From Thiomargarita sp. (GTDB lineage Bacteria; Pseudomonadota; Gammaproteobacteria; Beggiatoales; Beggiatoaceae), in assembly GCA_020721025.1 (NCBI GenBank), contig DYNO01000029.1:1-23532 (forward strand): DNA of 23,532 nt, written 5' to 3'. Of this stretch, positions 1 to 8,388 are shown in pieces. The notes under the pieces were generated by a model. It ran no database searches. It was not told the DNA's origin and was given only the letters and a program-made list of their open reading frames with translations. The first letter of the stretch is position 1; every line of letters begins with the position of its first letter. The translations under genes and the position numbers were made by a program.

Positions 1-25
1 ATAACTTTTACAATTGGATACCAAT

Positions 26-664
26 ATGAACCTTAAACAAATTATTTACTCACTGTTTTTTCTCATCGGTTGCAACAGTTTCAGCGTGTTCGCAACATCG
101 ACTGGAGATATGCTCGCTTATGAATTGCTTCGGGCGCGCCAAATGTGTGAACGTTCTCATCCTCGACGGGTTTGTCTCGAAATGGAACAGATGCGTTACA
201 AAGAGTTGCAAGAAGGTATCAGAGAAGAAAGTAAAACTCGGCATCATGAGCGGGATCGAGACAGTCGTTCGGAAGAGCAACGGCAACGGCGTGACCGGGA
301 AGATGCGGAACTTCAAGCTCTGAAATGTCGTTATTATCCAGAAACATGTGAATCTCGTCGTGGGGAGATCGATGAACGGATATCACAACAACAATGGTGC
401 GAACGTTATTATACCAGACGGCAATGTCTTGAAATGTATGAAGAATCACAGTGGCAACGGAAACATCAACCTCCCGAACCGCCCATATCGCAACACCGCC
501 CGCGTACAGAAACGTCACGAGAACAACGTCGCAGTCGGGATATCGAACGCAGTGAAACGCCACCGGCACGGATTATTGAAAGACGAAACAATCGGTTGCC
601 AGAAAATGATGAGCGTCGTGATTCCTCGCGCAGAAATTCTGAAAATCGCGAGTCTGGTCGGTAA
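26..664 (+). CDS. Arg/Glu-rich predicted lipoprotein with paired Cys motifs
   Basis: Function unknown. The frame is open from a TTG at 14, but the ATG at 26 is preferred because GGAT lies about 8 nt upstream and it gives a clean leader (212 aa). The leader is MNLK followed by a hydrophobic stretch ending LIGC, which fits a lipobox with Cys16; cleavage by signal peptidase I near VFA (about residue 23) is the alternative. The mature part is extremely rich in Arg, Glu, Gln and Ser. It holds three cysteine pairs: Cys41/Cys50 and Cys125/Cys134 sit in near copies of the motif CERxxxxRRxCLEM, and Cys101/Cys108 lies between them. This suggests internal duplication and possible disulfides. The C-terminus (RRNSENRES) resembles the tail of the next gene, whose leader is also similar, so the two may be distant paralogues. 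The coding call is fairly safe; the function is not known. Confidence 0.7.
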   Translation: MNLKQIIYSLFFLIGCNSFSVFATSTGDMLAYELLRARQMCERSHPRRVCLEMEQMRYKELQEGIREESKTRHHERDRDSRSEEQRQRRDREDAELQALKCRYYPETCESRRGEIDERISQQQWCERYYTRRQCLEMYEESQWQRKHQPPEPPISQHRPRTETSREQRRSRDIERSETPPARIIERRNNRLPENDERRDSSRRNSENRESGR

Positions 665-684
665 GAATCTTGCTGTCACTGGTC

Positions 685-690
685 TATAAT
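685..690 (+). promoter_or_regulatory. Perfect -10 box (TATAAT) before the second lipoprotein gene
   Basis: TATAAT lies 36 nt before the ATG at 726 in a 61-nt gap. No good -35 hexamer is seen 16-18 nt upstream, so this is a weak promoter call resting on the -10 alone. Confidence 0.35.
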
Positions 691-725
691 GACGTATTGC
701 ACCCACTTACATTTTTTGGATAGCC

Positions 726-1343
726 ATGATGAATACTCAACGGTTATTTTACCCATTGTTTTTTCTAGTTTTATCCAGTTGCACCGGATTGGAAACTTAC
801 GATCCTTACTACCCCAGCGACACAAGCGGCTATAACACGGGTACAGCTTACCCTAATTACGATCCGTATTATAATCAAACGAATGGCAGCCGAGTGATTG
901 TTCCGCCCCCCAACAACTATTATTACAACACGCCAACGACAACCGGTAGCGATTACGAATGGCAACGGCGACAAGCGTATGAAGCAGAACAACGGGCGCG
1001 TGATGCAGAACGACGGGCGCGTGAAGCTCAGTTAAATGCCGAACAACAGTTAGCGCGGGAACGTGAAGCACAATTAAAAACCGAACGTTCTCGTCGTGAG
1101 ACTGAAATTCAACAACGTCATGAGGCAGAACGGCGGCGTGCTGAACAACAACGCGATGCCAGTCGCAGAGATTCTCGTAATAAAGAACGGGCAGATGATT
1201 TGCGTGATGATTCCAGCAGATCCAATGAAAGATCACGAGAAACTGAATCCAATTCCTCCATACCGAGCAAAGGATCACGTTCAGATTCCTCAACTCCTGC
1301 ATCAAGTGGTAGAAATTCAAGCAACCGCGAAAGTGCGTGGTAG
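726..1343 (+). CDS. Predicted lipoprotein with Tyr-rich N-terminus and charged coiled-coil body
   Basis: Function unknown, 205 aa. The leader MMNTQRLFYPLFFLVLSSC ends in a lipobox (LSSC, Cys19), so export and lipidation are likely. GGAT sits 5-6 nt before the ATG. After the Cys comes a Tyr/Pro/Asn-rich low-complexity stretch (about residues 25-75) and then a long Arg/Glu/Ala/Gln run (about 78-145) with repeats such as EQRARDAERRAREA, predicted by eye to be a long charged helix or coiled coil. The tail is Ser/Arg-rich and ends RNSSNRES plus two residues, like the tail of the preceding gene. It may tether or space something at the periplasmic face of the outer membrane, but that is inference. 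The low complexity makes homology calls unreliable. Confidence 0.7.
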   Translation: MMNTQRLFYPLFFLVLSSCTGLETYDPYYPSDTSGYNTGTAYPNYDPYYNQTNGSRVIVPPPNNYYYNTPTTTGSDYEWQRRQAYEAEQRARDAERRAREAQLNAEQQLAREREAQLKTERSRRETEIQQRHEAERRRAEQQRDASRRDSRNKERADDLRDDSSRSNERSRETESNSSIPSKGSRSDSSTPASSGRNSSNRESAW

Positions 1344-1373
1344 TTGTTTTTTTATGGATAAGCACCGTTGAAA

Positions 1374-1403
1374 TTGACAAAAATTCTCTGCTGTGTTTAT
1401 CCT
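1374..1403 (+). promoter_or_regulatory. Candidate promoter for comF
   Basis: A perfect -35 TTGACA (1374-1379) is followed after 18 nt by TATCCT (1398-1403), matching 4 of 6 -10 positions. It lies 34 nt before the chosen comF start. Moderate to weak. Confidence 0.35.
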
Positions 1404-1436
1404 CATCTCTATGATTCAATTGGAATTTTAATTATC

Positions 1437-2132
1437 ATGCGTTGGTCTTGGCGCAACCTCCTCCTGCCACAAAGTTGTTATCTCTGTGGTGCAGAAAGTG
1501 TGCGTGCATTGTGTCCGGGATGTCTCGCTGATCTGCCCTACTATTCACTTGAAAATACGTGTATTTGTTGTGCCCGCCCGCTGAATCGTGAATTTGAAGA
1601 AATGTATTGCGCCTATTGTCAACAGAGCCCGCCTTTTTTCAGTCAAACTCTTCCTATTTTTTCCTATGCTTACCCAATCAACCATTTGATTATCGCCGCA
1701 AAATTTGAACAAAACTTGACCATATTGACTTTGTTAGCTGAATTAATGGCACAGCATATTGATTATCAACAAATTCCCGACGCACTCATTCCAGTCCCTT
1801 TACATTCCAAACGGTTGCGAGAACGCGGTTACAATCAATCATTAGAAATGGCAAAAATTGTGGCGCGGCAATTAGATATCCCCCTTGCAACCTCCGCTTG
1901 TGAACGAATTCGCTACACGACCCCACAAGCCCAATTAACGGGCAGTCAGCGTAAAACCAATCTGCAAGACGCATTTCGTTCAAATCATCTCAAAAAATCA
2001 TGGCAACACATTGTATTAATTGACGATGTGATGACAACTGGCACGACAGTGAATGAATTAGCCTCAGTCTTGTTACAAGCAGGAATACCACGAGTGGACG
2101 TATGGTGTTGTGCGCGCACGTTGGAATATTGA
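1437..2132 (+). CDS. comF: ComF family phosphoribosyltransferase-like protein
   Basis: ComF proteins (GntX/YhgH in enterobacteria) combine a zinc-finger-like N-terminus with a type I phosphoribosyltransferase fold and are linked to DNA uptake in competent bacteria. The ATG at 1437 gives 231 aa, a normal family length; the frame is open further up to a TTG at 1368, but those residues do not look like ComF. Visible features are Cys pairs near the N-terminus (CYLCG, CPGC, CICC, CAYC), the family motif PVPLHSKRLRERGYNQS, and the PRPP-binding loop VLIDDVMTTGTT near the C-terminus. It follows two lipoprotein genes on the same strand. The ribosome-binding site is weak (GGA about 13 nt upstream). The family is confident; a role in transformation here is not shown by the sequence. 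Confidence 0.9.
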   Translation: MRWSWRNLLLPQSCYLCGAESVRALCPGCLADLPYYSLENTCICCARPLNREFEEMYCAYCQQSPPFFSQTLPIFSYAYPINHLIIAAKFEQNLTILTLLAELMAQHIDYQQIPDALIPVPLHSKRLRERGYNQSLEMAKIVARQLDIPLATSACERIRYTTPQAQLTGSQRKTNLQDAFRSNHLKKSWQHIVLIDDVMTTGTTVNELASVLLQAGIPRVDVWCCARTLEY

Positions 2133-2275
2133 CAGAAAAATTGCAGATAACTCATTCTATTTCCTGATAATCTGTGACATCTTAAAGATTTGTATGAAAC
2201 AAAATTAAAACATAGAGAACTCTAATTGAATGTTGTGTAAAATAAGCAAAACTAACCTGTCCCATTGATAAAAAT

Positions 2276-3922
2276 ATGAAACCACCGATTAATCATTCAC
2301 CGATTTGGCAACAACTGAAAACTCATCAACATACCCTCGCAACGACTCACATGCGTCAGTTATTTGCAGAGGATGAACAGCGTTTTCAGCATTTTTCATT
2401 GGAAAGTTGTGGATTACTGTTAGATTATTCAAAGCATTTGATTACTCAAGAAACTATCAAGTTGCTCACTGATCTCGCCCGCGAAGCACAACTGGCGGAA
2501 TGGATACAGCGCATGTATCAGGGTGAAAAAGTCAATCATACAGAAAATCGTGCCGCACTCCACATTGCCCTACGCAACCGGTCACAACAGCCGATCATGG
2601 TGGATGGCAAGGACGTGATGCCCGATGTGAATGCAGTGTTAAAAAAAATGCGGCATTTTACGGAGTCGGTGCGTAGTGGTCAATGGAAGGGATATACCGG
2701 CAAACCGATTGATACTATTGTGAATATTGGCATTGGTGGCTCTGATTTGGGTCCGGCAATGGTGACGCGCGCGCTACGAGCCTATCATCATCCGCGCTTA
2801 AATAGCCATTTTATTTCCAATGTCGATGCCACCCATTGGGCAGAAATTTCAGTCAAATTGAATCCAGAAACAACGTTATTTATCGTCGCCTCAAAAACTT
2901 TTACCACCCAAGAAACCATGCTAAATGCCAACAGTGCGCGGGCGTGGTTTGTTGAAAAAACTGGCGATGAATCAGTTATTGCCAAACATTTTGTCGCCGT
3001 CAGCACCGCTCAAGAAAAAGTGATTGAATTTGGGATTAATCCGCAAGAAATGTTTGAATTTTGGGACTGGGTCGGCGGGCGTTATTCGCTGTGGTCAGCG
3101 ATTGGATTATCGACAGCTATCATGATTGGCATGGACAATTTTGAATCATTGCTGGCGGGCGCGCACGACATGGATCAACATTTTCTCACGGCACCTTTTG
3201 AGCAAAACATGCCGGTGTTGATCGGTTTAATTGATGTTTGGTACAGCAATTTTTTTGGTGAAGAAACCCGAGCCGTGTTACCCTATGATTTTTCTTTAGA
3301 ATTATTCCCCGCTTATTTGCAACAGTTAGTGATGGAAAGTTTGGGAAAACATGTGAATCGCGATGGGCAGATGGTGGAATACACGACTTGTCCAATTATT
3401 TGGGGCGCGCCGGGCAACAATGGACAGCACGCATTTTATCAATTATTACATCAAGGTACGCACTTGGTGCCCTGTGATTTTATCATCGCCATTGACAGTC
3501 AACATTCGCTACCCAATCATCAAGATGCCGTATTATCCAACGCGTTAGCGCAAGCCCACAGTTTAATGATGGGGAGAACTGGACAGGAAACCGCCCTAGC
3601 CTTGAGTCAAGCAGGACTGTCGCAAGAAGCGTTAGCCTTACAATTACCACATCGAATTTATCGCGGCAATCAACCCAGTAATACTTTAATTTATCAAAAA
3701 CTTACACCCAATGTCCTAGGTGCCCTGATTGCATTGTATGAACACAAAACTTTCGTACAAAGCGTCATTTGGAATATTAATCCGTTTGATCAATGGGGCG
3801 TAGAATTGGGTAAGGAAATGGCAAGTAAATTATTGCCCGAACTGCATTATCCTAAACCAACACAAAGACATGACAGTTCAACCGACGGTTTATTGAGTTA
3901 TATCAAAGCCCGCCGTCGCTAA
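2276..3922 (+). CDS. pgi: Glucose-6-phosphate isomerase
   Basis: Cytoplasmic enzyme interconverting glucose 6-phosphate and fructose 6-phosphate in glycolysis and gluconeogenesis. At 548 aa it matches the E. coli enzyme (549). Visible motifs are the phosphate-binding segment IGIGGSDLGP, the family signature around FEFWDWVGGRYSLWSAIGLS, the GQHAFYQLLHQG segment with the catalytic His, and the C-terminal signature WGVELGKEMASKLL with the active-site Lys. No strong Shine-Dalgarno precedes the ATG, but the N-terminus (MKPPINHSPIWQQL) aligns with the usual start. It is flanked by a 143-nt gap upstream and a terminator-like hairpin 23 nt downstream, so it is probably transcribed on its own. Together with rpiA in this window it covers two sugar-phosphate isomerisations. 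Confidence 0.97.
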   Translation: MKPPINHSPIWQQLKTHQHTLATTHMRQLFAEDEQRFQHFSLESCGLLLDYSKHLITQETIKLLTDLAREAQLAEWIQRMYQGEKVNHTENRAALHIALRNRSQQPIMVDGKDVMPDVNAVLKKMRHFTESVRSGQWKGYTGKPIDTIVNIGIGGSDLGPAMVTRALRAYHHPRLNSHFISNVDATHWAEISVKLNPETTLFIVASKTFTTQETMLNANSARAWFVEKTGDESVIAKHFVAVSTAQEKVIEFGINPQEMFEFWDWVGGRYSLWSAIGLSTAIMIGMDNFESLLAGAHDMDQHFLTAPFEQNMPVLIGLIDVWYSNFFGEETRAVLPYDFSLELFPAYLQQLVMESLGKHVNRDGQMVEYTTCPIIWGAPGNNGQHAFYQLLHQGTHLVPCDFIIAIDSQHSLPNHQDAVLSNALAQAHSLMMGRTGQETALALSQAGLSQEALALQLPHRIYRGNQPSNTLIYQKLTPNVLGALIALYEHKTFVQSVIWNINPFDQWGVELGKEMASKLLPELHYPKPTQRHDSSTDGLLSYIKARRR

Positions 3923-3944
3923 TTTGACATCGAAATCCCACACC

Positions 3945-3972
3945 GGAGTTCAAATTCGACCGTTTGGACTCC
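3945..3972 (+). terminator. Terminator-like hairpin between pgi and the ATPase gene
   Basis: GGAGTTCAAA (3945-3954) pairs with TTTGGACTCC (3963-3972) over 10 bp, including one G-U, with an 8-nt loop. The following AATTTATTTT is moderately U-rich. It probably ends the pgi transcript, which would require the ATPase-PIN pair to have its own promoter or rely on read-through. Confidence 0.6.
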
Positions 3973-3992
3973 AATTTATTTTGCGAACAATT

Positions 3993-5195
3993 ATGATTAC
4001 TTCATTTAAAACAGAAGGTTTAGGAGTCGGTTTTGATTTCGACATCACGCTTGAAGCAGATAAGCAAGTCTATTGTTTTATCGGTAAAAACGGAATTGGC
4101 AAAACGCAACTTTTAGAAAATATGGTGAAGTCGTTGATTTACAAACATTCCATGTTTTTCCCGCTAAATCAGGAATTTCAACAAAAATGGAAATATTCTA
4201 GTCTATTTTTTGAAAAAGGCATTTATGACAAATTTAAAGCAGAAAATTTACGCTTACCATTAAACATTGTTATTAATAAAGTTACGATTAAGGACAGAAA
4301 TACACAGTCATGGAGATTTGCCAGTTTTGAGGCTATTTCCCGCAATTATATTCGTGGAAATTTCGTATGCGACAAACCGATTGTTTTTATTGGGGCGAAA
4401 AATCGCGGATTTACCAAGAATATAGATAGCAACAATATCAAAATTCTTTCAGACAGTGTGAACCGATTTATTGAAAGTTTTGAACGGACACTTTGCTATC
4501 TCAATGCTGAAGGTTTAGAACACCAAGAAATCGCCGATTGGTTTACGTCGCGCTTAATTATCAATCCAAGTTTCGTCGTGAAAAACCAAAATCGAGAACA
4601 TGAAGCGGTTGCTGTGCTTGAACTGATTGATAAACTTGAGCCGGGATTAAATTTAGTGGGTCAGGATGCGCAGGGAAATAAAACTTTAAAACTGAGTTTT
4701 CATGAAGGTCAATTATTAATCAACAACATACCGTTAGACAAACTTTCAACAGGTTATGTTTCGATTATCAAGATTTTTCAAGAGATTGTTGCGGGTTATA
4801 GCGGCTGGACGAATGAATCGCAATTGAATGAAGTGGAAGGGATTGTTTTTATTGATGAACTTGAACCGCATTTGCATATCAGTTGGCAGACCAAAATTAT
4901 TCGTATCTTGCGCGAATTTTTTCCCAACACGACTTTCTTTATTTCGACTCATTCACCGTTAGTATTAGCGGGATTGAACAGTGGCGAAGGCTATGAATTG
5001 GTGCGAGATGGTGAGGTAGTGAAAACTAAAATAATTGAAAATATTGAAAATTATTTGTTAAATGACATTGTGACGGAATGTTTTGGGGTGGATTTAAATC
5101 GACAAAAAATTGACAATGTGGATAAAGCCAAACAGCAGAAAACTAAAACATTGTTGTTGAATCTTGCTCAAACGTTGCAAGAGGTTGAATCATGA
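3993..5195 (+). CDS. ABC-type AAA family ATPase, first gene of ATPase-PIN pair
   Basis: A 400-aa P-loop ATPase of the AAA_15/AAA_21 (OLD/RecF-like) kind. The frame opens at a TTG at 3924, but that part overlaps the hairpin and looks non-coding; the ATG at 3993 gives the typical start MITSFKTEGLGVGF. Visible parts are Walker A GKNGIGKT (residues 31-38), an ABC signature LSTG (251-254), Walker B IVFIDELEPHLH (Asp288, Glu289) and a switch-region His (FFISTHSPL, His320). The middle 100-200 residues would carry the helical insert. Its stop overlaps the next ATG (ATGA), so translation with the PIN nuclease is probably coupled. ATPases of this type pair with separate nucleases in anti-phage systems such as Septu (PtuA with HNH PtuB) and PARIS (AriA with TOPRIM AriB). 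The gene is visibly AT-richer than pgi, consistent with transfer. The ATPase call is secure; a defence role is inferred. Confidence 0.85.
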   Translation: MITSFKTEGLGVGFDFDITLEADKQVYCFIGKNGIGKTQLLENMVKSLIYKHSMFFPLNQEFQQKWKYSSLFFEKGIYDKFKAENLRLPLNIVINKVTIKDRNTQSWRFASFEAISRNYIRGNFVCDKPIVFIGAKNRGFTKNIDSNNIKILSDSVNRFIESFERTLCYLNAEGLEHQEIADWFTSRLIINPSFVVKNQNREHEAVAVLELIDKLEPGLNLVGQDAQGNKTLKLSFHEGQLLINNIPLDKLSTGYVSIIKIFQEIVAGYSGWTNESQLNEVEGIVFIDELEPHLHISWQTKIIRILREFFPNTTFFISTHSPLVLAGLNSGEGYELVRDGEVVKTKIIENIENYLLNDIVTECFGVDLNRQKIDNVDKAKQQKTKTLLLNLAQTLQEVES

Positions 5196-5638
5196 AGTAT
5201 TTTCTCGACACCTCGTTGATTATTGATATATTGCGCGACCGTCGTCACATAGAAAAGTTACTTGCATTGGGAGAGGACAGTAAATTTTTTATTAACCGAT
5301 TGGTTTATTTAGAAAGTTTACGAACCATTGATTTAGAAAAAGCCAAAGTTTTTCGCGATTCTAAAGCACTGCTCGAAAATTTTACAATTTTGGATATGAA
5401 TCAAGAAATTTACGAGCAAGCGGTTCAATTTTCAAGATATTGTCGTTCTAAAGGTTTATCACTTAAGTATAATAAAAACAAGGAAAACTGCACCGCGATT
5501 GATCTGTTACACTTTATTACCGCTCAATATTACCAACTTCAATTGTTATCAAGTGATCGAGACCTAGAGAAATTGCAAACCACGTATATCGACTGGAATC
5601 ATGAACAGCAACAACCTAATTCCCATAAATCAAGATAG
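5192..5638 (+). CDS. PIN-domain nuclease, second gene of ATPase-PIN pair
   Basis: A 148-aa protein with the layout of a PIN (VapC-like) ribonuclease. The N-terminus MKYFLDTSLIIDIL carries the first acidic residue (Asp6). Further candidate metal ligands are Glu41 (YLESLRT), Asp104 (CTAIDLLHFITA) and Asp122 (LLSSDRDLEKL), giving the usual four-acid set. PIN domains cut RNA, sometimes tRNA or rRNA, using Mg or Mn. Unlike an ordinary VapC it has no small antitoxin gene upstream; its partner is the ATPase, with a 4-nt ATGA overlap. This suggests the ATPase restrains or triggers the nuclease. The base composition is AT-rich like the ATPase and unlike the flanking core genes. The PIN assignment is good from motifs; substrate and trigger are unknown. 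Confidence 0.8.
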   Translation: MKYFLDTSLIIDILRDRRHIEKLLALGEDSKFFINRLVYLESLRTIDLEKAKVFRDSKALLENFTILDMNQEIYEQAVQFSRYCRSKGLSLKYNKNKENCTAIDLLHFITAQYYQLQLLSSDRDLEKLQTTYIDWNHEQQQPNSHKSR

Positions 5639-5681
5639 AGATACAAAAACGAGAATGACGAGCAAAATGAACAGAAATTTA

Positions 5682-5690
5682 TGGCATAAT
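5682..5690 (+). promoter_or_regulatory. Extended -10 promoter candidate for yajC-secD
   Basis: TGGCATAAT fits an extended -10 (TGn followed by a 5/6 match to TATAAT), 38 nt before the yajC ATG. No clear -35 is visible. It would give yajC-secD its own start downstream of the ATPase-PIN cassette. Confidence 0.4.
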
Positions 5691-5728
5691 ATGCGATTCG
5701 ACTCAAGTTTACGCAGAAGGATAAGAAT

Positions 5729-6055
5729 ATGGATTGGTTGATTCAAGCAGCATGGGCGCAAAATGGGGCATCTCAAGAAAATGCTCTACTGAGCTTATTG
5801 CCCCTGATTGTTTTATTCATCGTGTTTTATTTCATGTTGATTCGCCCACAGAGCATCAGGATGAAAGAACACAAACGCATGGTTGATTCTCTCGCAAAAG
5901 GTGACGAGATTATTACCAACGGCGGATTATTGGGCAAAGTCACGAACTTAGGCGAAAATTTCGTCGTGGTTGAACTTGCTCCTAATATTGAAGTGAAACT
6001 GCAACGCCACGCGATTGCTACTGTTGTTCCCAAGGGGACACTGAAAACGTTGTAA
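5729..6055 (+). CDS. yajC: Preprotein translocase subunit YajC
   Basis: A 108-aa single-span inner-membrane protein of the Sec accessory complex with SecD and SecF. It has the typical start with an Ala/Gln-rich N-terminus, one membrane helix (about residues 22-41, LLSLLPLIVLFIVFYFMLIRPQ), and the conserved cytoplasmic segment MKEHKRMVDSLAKGDEIITNGGLLGKV. AAGGAT lies about 8 nt before the ATG. It is followed by secD after 129 nt, the conserved order. The usual upstream tgt/queA genes are absent; the ATPase-PIN pair and pgi are there instead. Confidence 0.95.
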   Translation: MDWLIQAAWAQNGASQENALLSLLPLIVLFIVFYFMLIRPQSIRMKEHKRMVDSLAKGDEIITNGGLLGKVTNLGENFVVVELAPNIEVKLQRHAIATVVPKGTLKTL

Positions 6056-6184
6056 CCCTTAAAATTATTCTACGCACCGTCTAACTTGAAGTTTTGAATT
6101 ACTTTTTTATCAAATTAATGGTAAAACAGGTCACTGACTCAGAATTTTAGGTTGGACTTGCTCAACTCAGAAGAATCATAACCG

Positions 6185-8053
6185 ATGAATCAAAACCCAC
6201 TTTGGAAAAATTTACTGATTATATTCGTGGTGCTGATCGCCACAGTTTACGCACTTCCCAATCTGTTTGGTGAAGACCCCGCCGTGCAAATTTCTCCCGC
6301 TTATGCCAGTGAAACACTTCTGACTGAAAGTGTCAAAGAATCTGTCGTCAATAAGTTGAAAGAAAAGAACTTAGAGTTCTCTAAAGTTGAATTTACCCCG
6401 CAACAAGTTCTGGTGCGCTTCAAAGATACCGATACGCAATTAAAAGCCTATACTTGGCTCAAAGATGAAATGAAGGGCTATGTGGTGGCACAAAACCTTG
6501 CTCCGGCTGTACCTACTTGGTTGACCATCGTGGGAGCAAAGCCGATGTATTTGGGGCTTGATTTACGGGGTGGCGTGCACTTTTTGTTGCAAATTGACAT
6601 GAAGGCGGCACTGCAACAGGATGAAGAACAAATTATTGAAGAATTGCGTTCATTGTTTCGTGAAAAAAATATCCGTTACAAAGGCTTGAGCCGAGTCGCG
6701 GATGAAAAAGGTGGAATTCGCGTGAGTTTTGGTGAAGGAGCGGTACGTGATCAAGCCAATGGAATTATTCAAAAAGAATACAATGATCTGATTATCCATG
6801 CTCAAGGCGGTGCCGATGCACAGGATTTATTGTTGCAATTTACCGAACAATCGTTAAAAGATCGTCGTGCCAAGGCAGTTGAACAAAATACGACCACTTT
6901 ACGCAATCGTATCAACGAGTTGGGCGTGGCAGAACCGATTATTCAGCAACAGGGCGAAGATCGGATCGTGGTGCAACTACCGGGGGTACAAGATACTGCC
7001 AGAGCTAAAGAACTTTTGGGGGCGACCGCGACATTGGAATTCCGTCTGGTCGAAGGGGAACCGGAGCAATGGATGGAAGCGCAACGCAACAATAAAATTC
7101 CACCGAATGCGCGCTTGTATAAACGTCGCGATGGTTCGCCAGTTTTATTGAAACGTCAAGTCATTGTCACAGGTGATCAAATTAACGATGCCTCGTCAAC
7201 CATCGAAGACAGATCAGGTCGTCCGGCGACCGTAGTGCGTTTGGATAACAAGGGCGCGAAACGGATGCTGCAAACGACTTCAGAAAATGTGCAAAAACCG
7301 ATGGCGGTGGTGTTTATTGAATATAAACCAGAAACAACAGTGGTGAATGGACAAAAAGTAACCACGCATAAAAAAGCGGAAGAAGTCATCAATGTGGCAA
7401 CGATTCAAGAAGCATTTGGCAAAAATTTTCAAATTACCGGTTTAACCTCGAACGAAGCGCGGAATTTAGCGTTGTTGTTACGGGCAGGCGCGTTGAAAGC
7501 TCCAATGGAAATTGTTGAGGAACGTACCATCGGTCCAAGTTTGGGGAAGGAAAACATTGCGCAGGGCATGATTGCTGTGTTGGGGGGTATGTTGGCAGTA
7601 GTGGTATTTATGATTTTGCGCTACAGCATGTTTGGGGTGATTGCAAATATCGCTTTGTTTTTCAACTTAATTCTACTGGTTGCCGCATTATCCATGTTAC
7701 AAGCAACGTTAACTTTGCCGGGGATTGCCGGGATTGTATTAACCTTGGGGATGTCGGTTGATGCCAACGTGTTGATTTTTGAGCGGATTAATGAGGAAGT
7801 GCATAATGGGAATTCGCCTCAAGCCAGTATTAGTGCGGGATTTGAAAAAGCCTTTTTGACGATTTTCGATTCCAACTTGACTACGTTGATTGCCGCGCTG
7901 ATGTTGTATGCGTTCGGTTCTGGTCCTGTGAGGGGGTTTGCGGTAACGTTGTCGTTTGGAATCATCACATCGATGTTTACAGCGATCACCATCACTCGTG
8001 CGATCATTAATTTTTCTTATGGTGGACGCAAGTTGCAGAGATTGCCGCTGTAA
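6185..8053 (+). CDS. secD: Protein translocase subunit SecD
   Basis: A 622-aa inner-membrane subunit (E. coli 615) that uses proton motive force to help finish protein export with SecF. Visible are a first membrane helix (about residues 9-27), the P1 start motif LGLDLRGGVHFLLQID, a large periplasmic region, and a C-terminal block of membrane helices containing TLPGIAGIVLTLGMSVDANVLIFERI with the conserved Asp, then the FDSNLTTLIAAL and GSGPVRGFA motifs of the RND fold. The Shine-Dalgarno (AGAAG, about 11 nt upstream) is weak. A 129-nt gap separates it from yajC. No secF follows: the next gene is a glycosyltransferase on the other strand. The ORF itself looks complete. Confidence 0.96.
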   Translation: MNQNPLWKNLLIIFVVLIATVYALPNLFGEDPAVQISPAYASETLLTESVKESVVNKLKEKNLEFSKVEFTPQQVLVRFKDTDTQLKAYTWLKDEMKGYVVAQNLAPAVPTWLTIVGAKPMYLGLDLRGGVHFLLQIDMKAALQQDEEQIIEELRSLFREKNIRYKGLSRVADEKGGIRVSFGEGAVRDQANGIIQKEYNDLIIHAQGGADAQDLLLQFTEQSLKDRRAKAVEQNTTTLRNRINELGVAEPIIQQQGEDRIVVQLPGVQDTARAKELLGATATLEFRLVEGEPEQWMEAQRNNKIPPNARLYKRRDGSPVLLKRQVIVTGDQINDASSTIEDRSGRPATVVRLDNKGAKRMLQTTSENVQKPMAVVFIEYKPETTVVNGQKVTTHKKAEEVINVATIQEAFGKNFQITGLTSNEARNLALLLRAGALKAPMEIVEERTIGPSLGKENIAQGMIAVLGGMLAVVVFMILRYSMFGVIANIALFFNLILLVAALSMLQATLTLPGIAGIVLTLGMSVDANVLIFERINEEVHNGNSPQASISAGFEKAFLTIFDSNLTTLIAALMLYAFGSGPVRGFAVTLSFGIITSMFTAITITRAIINFSYGGRKLQRLPL

Positions 8054-8060
8054 GTTTTAT

Positions 8061-8086
8061 GGAGTGCAAACTTAAATTTGTGCTCC
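8061..8086 (+). terminator. Hairpin just after secD
   Basis: GGAGTGCAAA (8061-8070) pairs with TTTGTGCTCC (8077-8086) over 10 bp if two G-U pairs are allowed, with a 6-nt loop, 8 nt after the secD stop. No U-run follows, so it may be an RNA-stabilising or Rho-linked 3' end rather than a classical terminator. Confidence 0.45.
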
Positions 8087-8281
8087 GAATCCTCGTGTCA
8101 AAACCTATTTATAACGGTGATTCTCAGTGTGAAAACTTGAATTCGCTATAATTCAACGAGTTATCTGTAATTTGACAGTAATCATAACCCATTGAATACT
8201 TTCGAGATTATCTTTGCACTGAGAATTGCTGTAAAATCTTCGGCTGTTTGCCGATAATTACAAAAAACTGTCCGAACTGTT

Positions 8282-8388
8282 GAGTTCAAATTTCATTGTT
8301 AATTACTTCCAAAAGTGAATTCTGCACCATTGCATCTGGACGAGAAACTTTTTGTTTTATTTGATGAAATTTGAACTGCCTCATTTCC
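8282..8388. repeat. Degenerate copy of the dispersed intergenic palindrome
   Basis: GAGTTCAAATTT at the left end faces AAATTTGAACTG near the right end. The right part (8349-8388) shares TTyGTTTTATyTGAwGAAATT and a following TTTGAACTG with the copy at 17683-17770. It is the weakest of four family members. It abuts the 3' end of the glycosyltransferase gene. Confidence 0.45.

Noticed and set aside
3924..3992. TTG start at 3924 adding 23 residues to the ATPase
   Set aside because: The segment covers the pgi terminator hairpin and reads unlike the family N-terminus; the ATG at 3993 fits better.
5192..5638. Ordinary VapBC toxin-antitoxin locus
   Set aside because: No small antitoxin ORF upstream; the overlapping partner is a 400-aa ATPase.
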